Shown in pieces: positions 59,931 to 64,000 of a stretch of 64,000 nucleotides of DNA. The position numbers and the translations under genes are program-made. The notes under the pieces were generated by a model that saw only the letters and a list, made by a program, of their open reading frames with translations, searched no databases and was not told the DNA's origin. The DNA comes from Sternotherus odoratus (taxonomy: Eukaryota; Chordata; Testudines; Kinosternidae): NCBI GenBank assembly GCA_032164245.1, contig JAVMKO010000003.1, forward strand, positions 36,954,890-37,018,889, in the 5' to 3' direction. How positions within the stretch are numbered: position 1 is the first letter of the stretch; each line of letters starts with the position of its first letter.

Positions 59931-61000
59931 AATATTTAATAAAATACTGATAGTGCTGCAATTTTACTCCAAAACCCCCTAAAGGTCAGGAATCTTTTCC
60001 TAATTTCAGAATTAGGAGATGAATACTGGTTAATGGGGGTCAGTGACTGACTACAGACTCACCAAACTATTGTGCCAGCTAGATCAATCATTTTGCTTTT
60101 CCAATATCTAAAATGGGCACTAAAATAAAAGTTTCTCCATCTCTGGTTCACAAAGCATTTGTCAAAGGCAGAGAAGCATATATAAATAACCCCAATTTAC
60201 AGACCTAATGAGCACTCTGATCTGAAACATTCTGTAGGCTACTTCAAAAAAACCACACAACACAACAGTATGATGTATACAAGGATCTGGGTTCTGTTCC
60301 CGTTTCTGCTACAAGTTACTTGGGACACCATTCACTTAATTTCTCTGTGCCTCAGTTACCCCATTTGTAACATGAAGTTGTATTACTGCCTTCTATCATG
60401 CTGCTAAACTGTACTACACAAGAGTTGCAAAGTGCATAAGGATTAAAACTAGTCAGCAAAGAGATGGAAACAGAACTGAAGACATCATACCTTTCATCTA
60501 TGGGCACACTACTAAATAAGGAGGCATTTTGATGAGAGGAAAAAATGCCTTTTGATTCACTCCTCATGTGCCTTATAAGGATGTTCATGAGGTGAGGAGA
60601 GAATTATGACTTGCAGTAGTATTTTAGATCATGTCATTAAAAACTGTTGTAATTCATACAGACAATGAAGAGTTAAAGTCGGGTGCTCAATCTGAACTTC
60701 GACACTCTTCTTAACTGTTTCTTAATGTAGGTTTTTAAATTGAATTTTTTATCTTGGTGGTTTTTGTTTCGTCTGCCTTTCCTGCTGCGTCCCACACAAT
60801 GGTGCACATCAGAGTATGTAATAGCCCAAGCTATTCACCTGGAGGTGTTAAAAAGTAATTCCCAAAATATTACACATCCACAGAGTAGGATTTTCAAATA
60901 CTCATAACAATCAAAATTAAACTAATTTTCTCCAAGACATACCAAGTCATTTCTATTTATTAAACACTATTTTGCTTCTCAAAGAAGATGAAAAAAGATG
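59931..61000. other. Unclassified DNA with one MIR-like repeat
   Basis: Nothing recognised other than the SINE remnant at 60275..60440. Confidence 0.5.
60275..60440 (+). repeat. MIR-like SINE remnant
   Basis: GGATCTGGGTTCTGTTCCCG, then TTCTCTGTGCCTCAGTTACC, then CCATTTGTAACATG, in the order of a sense MIR-type SINE. Confidence 0.65.
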
Positions 61001-62095
61001 TGACAGGTTCGGTCACAGATACCCCCTTAGAACTGCTACCTGATGGGCTGAGACTACCTCTGAGCCCGTTTTCCCTGCCATTTTGGGCCTTCAGAACCCT
61101 GCCTTGTCAAGCCAGACACAATAACGTGATGCAACACACCCAGGGTCCTGAACCACATTCCCCAAACTACAAACTTAACTGAAAACAGCTTAAGAAGTGC
61201 TCCTGTCTCCAGCACCTAGACACCCAGATTCCAATGGGATCCAAACCCCAAATGAATCCATTTTACGCTGTATAAAGCTTATAAAGGGTAATGTCATAAA
61301 TTGTCTGCTCTCTATAACACTGATAGAGAGATATGCAACGCTGTTTGCTCCTCCAGGTATTAGTTACTTTGGGTTCAATAAAAGCACTTTTACTTATTAA
61401 TAAGTATAAAAGGTAGGATTTAAGTGGGGTTTCAAGTAATAACAGACAGAACAAAGTAAGTTACCAAGCAAAATAAAACAAAGCACATAAGTCTAAGCCT
61501 AATACAGTAGGAAACAGGCAAATCTCACCCTCAGATGTTTCAATAGGACTAGACTCCTTCATCTAGGCCCTATCCTTTTCAGACCAACGATGTGGTTTAT
61601 GGCCTGGGTCCAGCAATCATACACACCCCGTAGTTACTGTCCTTTGTCCCAGTTTCCTTCAGGCATCTTTTTGGGGTGGAGAGGTCATCTCTTGAGCTAG
61701 CTGAAGATGAAATGGAGAGACTTCCAGGGCCTTTAATGCTCTCTATTGTGGGTGGAAACCCCTTTGTTCTTCTGTGCAAAATCACAGCAAAAAGACGGAG
61801 TTTGTAGCCACCTGGACAAGTCATATGCCCATGAATGATTCAGGTTTTTGCAGGCCGACATCATTGTTTAAATGCTAGTTTGAATGTTCCCAGGAAATCT
61901 CAGTTGTAGATTGGTGTCTCCCAAAGTTCGTTGTCAGCTAAGTGTTTCCTGATAGGACTTTTATGAGTAAGTGCCCATTCTCAAGAAGCTGACCGAATGC
62001 TTCACTAATGCTACTTTGAATCAAACACACTGATATAGATACAAGTGCATAGCCAATACTCATAACTTCAAATACAAAAGTGATACACATACAGC
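61001..62095. repeat. Degraded LTR-like turtle repeat
   Basis: Begins TGTGACAGGTTCGGTCACAG and continues through TAAGAAGTGCTCCTGTCTCC, ATAACACTGATAGAGAGATA and AATAACAGACAGAACAAAGT, wording I associate with a long, abundant turtle repeat that has TG...CA ends like an LTR. No coding sequence. Similarity may resume beyond the GC-rich block (about 62575..62700), so the block at 62096 may be a later insertion. No far end or target duplication was found. Confidence 0.45.
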
Positions 62096-62565
62096 CAGAG
62101 GTGAAAGTAAGCTGGTACGCCCCAGTGTGGCGCAATTTAAAGGCCCTGGGGCTTCTAGCAGAGGCTGGAGCCTCAGGCCCTTTAAATTGCTGCCAGGGCC
62201 CCCCACTGTGGGAGCCCGGAGCAGGCTGCGGCGGTGCTCCTGTGGCAGTTTAAAGGGCCTGGTGCAGTAGCGTCACACTGGGCTCTTTAAATAGCTCTCG
62301 GAGCACCGCCGCCGCTTCCCTGGGGTTCCGACAACGGGGCTCCCGTCCCCGCAGAGCCCTGCTGCCGGAGCCCTGGGGAGACTGCGGCGGGGCTCCAGCA
62401 GCTATTTAAAGAACCCGGTGCTGGGCCACCGCTACCACCCCGGGGCCTTTAAACTGCCGCGGGAGCCCTGCCACAGCCTCCCCTGGGCTCTCACAGCGGG
62501 GACTCCAGGTGACATTTTAAAGGGCCCGGGGTGGTAGCGGCAGCCAGCCCCGGGCTTTTTAAATT
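62096..62565. repeat. GC-rich repeat block with periodic TTTAAA boxes
   Basis: Starts CAGAGGTGAAAGTAAGC, resembling a transposon end. The body alternates GC-rich GGAGCCC/GGGCTCC segments with GGCCCTTTAAATTG-type boxes near 62140, 62182, 62250, 62287, 62404, 62450, 62516 and 62560, in both orientations. No matching right terminus was seen, so it looks truncated or unequal-crossover-derived. Confidence 0.55.
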
Positions 62566-64000
62566 GCTATCTATTGTATTTTATTAGTACACATTCTTAG
62601 CAGGATAAGCTCTAGATTGCCGTCCATAAAACATTCCAGCAACTATATGTTTCATTTACCCAACTTTCTCTTTACTGTAATCATTTATAAAGGACATAGC
62701 ATAATTTATGACTGATATCTTACACTGGACAGTCATTTTCATTCAAGATCTTGTAACTTCACAATTGCCGACATTCACAAGGGTTCTCTACACCATATCT
62801 GACTTTATGGGCTTAGGCCAGTTTACACAGAGGATCTGTCCCCATATTTTTAAGTGTCACTGTCCAGGATGTGGAGGCATTGGTTATACTGAATCCCAAT
62901 TCTATTCCAATCATATTATGCTCTGACCAATCTACAGTCTTCCTAGAAGCATGGATCAGGGCATTTACCCTAGGCAGAGTTCTTCACACTTTCCTCTCTA
63001 ATCATAGATAACCAAGAGATGGCAAAAAAGTTATTTTTTGCCAAGTAGCACCCCTGTGTGATTGAACTGTTTAGTTTATTATTTAGACTCACAAGTCTTT
63101 AGGGGACCCTGATGACGGGACAAACACTGCAAGCTACAGAAGATGTTGGTAAGAGGTCAAATGGTGGAAGATACTCTCCTCAGAGATAGTGCCCTTCAAA
63201 TAGTAAAAGCAAGAAAAGTTCAGCATTTTGTACACCAGGGGGCAATGTATTCTTTAAAATGGCCAACTGAGTTGCATGTTATATGAACAAACTTGTGTTT
63301 TGTCTGGAGAAGCTGGCTAACTTGTCAGAGAACAGCATGTGCTAAGGTAACTGGAAACATTGCTGCTTATTCTTAAAACCAGATCAACCCGTTAATATAC
63401 TGTAGTAGTTGCTTAAAGAAGTCAAAGTATTTACTGAAACAGTGCAAGTAACAACTTGCCACAGAGGCAGGATAACTTTCTCCAAAGTTCTTCCCTATCC
63501 CTCCCCCTGCTGAACCAAACATCATAATATCGATACAAGCCAACAATTTAACACTAAGTTCCACCTGCTGGTGGAAATGCTACCCACACTGATCATTACT
63601 ATATGATGGGAGATGAGGCCAAACCAGGACATCTGATCCATACAGCCTTGACCTTCGGGAAGATCTAGTTTTATATCTGAACTTCTCAGCACAAGTCCAT
63701 TTCAGTAGGAGGGATTTTATTATCCCAACAAGCTTTAGAGATCCCACTGTTAATCTGGATCCATCTCTAGATAGAATATAAAATTCTAGTTGGTTGACTT
63801 GTGGTCTCAGACTTGTATGGTCACTTGCATTGTAGGTTTTTTTCAAATGACAATCAGTCTGGCTAAAACAATTCTCCAGACATAGGAATGGACTAAAAGA
63901 GAAGTACCATCTCAGCAGAAGATGAATTAGTCTAATGAGCTTCACTTGTCAGCAATTAACTTTGACTATAAAGAGAAGCCCTAAATCCTTGTTGCTCAGT
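62566..64000. other. No recognised gene
   Basis: Unique-looking AT-rich DNA, possibly with the tail of the LTR-like repeat to about 62700. Open frames show no motifs. Confidence 0.45.

Overview
This is nuclear DNA of a vertebrate, most likely a cryptodiran turtle. Three things point there: an exon coding the amniote growth factor BMP5; a tRNA-derived SINE of the Cry (cryptodiran turtle) type; and many CR1 LINE copies with Penelope, hAT and Helitron copies of the kind that dominate turtle genomes. The window is AT-rich and gene-poor. The only host protein-coding sequence I can support is the first coding exon of BMP5 on the minus strand (24964..25447). Everything to its left (1..24963) should be BMP5 intron 1, because no later BMP5 exon was recognised there. 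Everything to its right is 5' UTR/promoter and then intergenic DNA.

Layout: 1..985, end of an antisense CR1 copy. 986..8394, mostly unique AT-rich DNA with a 243-bp hAT-type MITE at 3339 and small palindromic repeats. 8395..12686, a decayed Penelope-like element with reverse transcriptase and GIY-YIG endonuclease, interrupted by two related 654-bp and 705-bp solo-LTR-like insertions, each with its own 5-bp target duplication. 13882..16904, three CR1 pieces. 17138..24963, long repeat-poor intron with possible conserved non-coding sequence. 24964..25447, BMP5 exon 1. 29383..29911, a very CpG-rich hAT MITE about 4 kb upstream of the BMP5 start codon. 32528..33800, MIR-like SINEs and the Cry SINE. 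34262..35885, a hAT element with long inverted arms that carries the transposase C-terminus. 36796..45376, three copies of one short hAT MITE, one of them inside an older MIR. 45886..46517, a non-autonomous Helitron with HeliBat-like ends and an internal 36-bp minisatellite. 46530..48228, a decayed retroelement gag-like region. 48381..48555, another MITE with a perfect 8-bp target duplication. 54172..59930, three CR1 copies including the youngest feature of the window, a 5'-truncated CR1 with an open frame of 812 codons from the first ATG. 61001..62565, a degraded LTR-like repeat followed by a GC-rich tandem block.

Functionally, BMP5 is the only gene. The rest is a layered record of transposition in and upstream of a developmental locus. 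I found no bacterial-type system, CRISPR array or new multi-gene system. The most rewarding oddities are the Helitron (possible horizontal transfer, internal VNTR and a ZNF143/THAP11-type motif), the fold-back hAT element, and the paired LTR-like insertions inside one Penelope element. Identifications were made by eye from remembered family features, with no database search.
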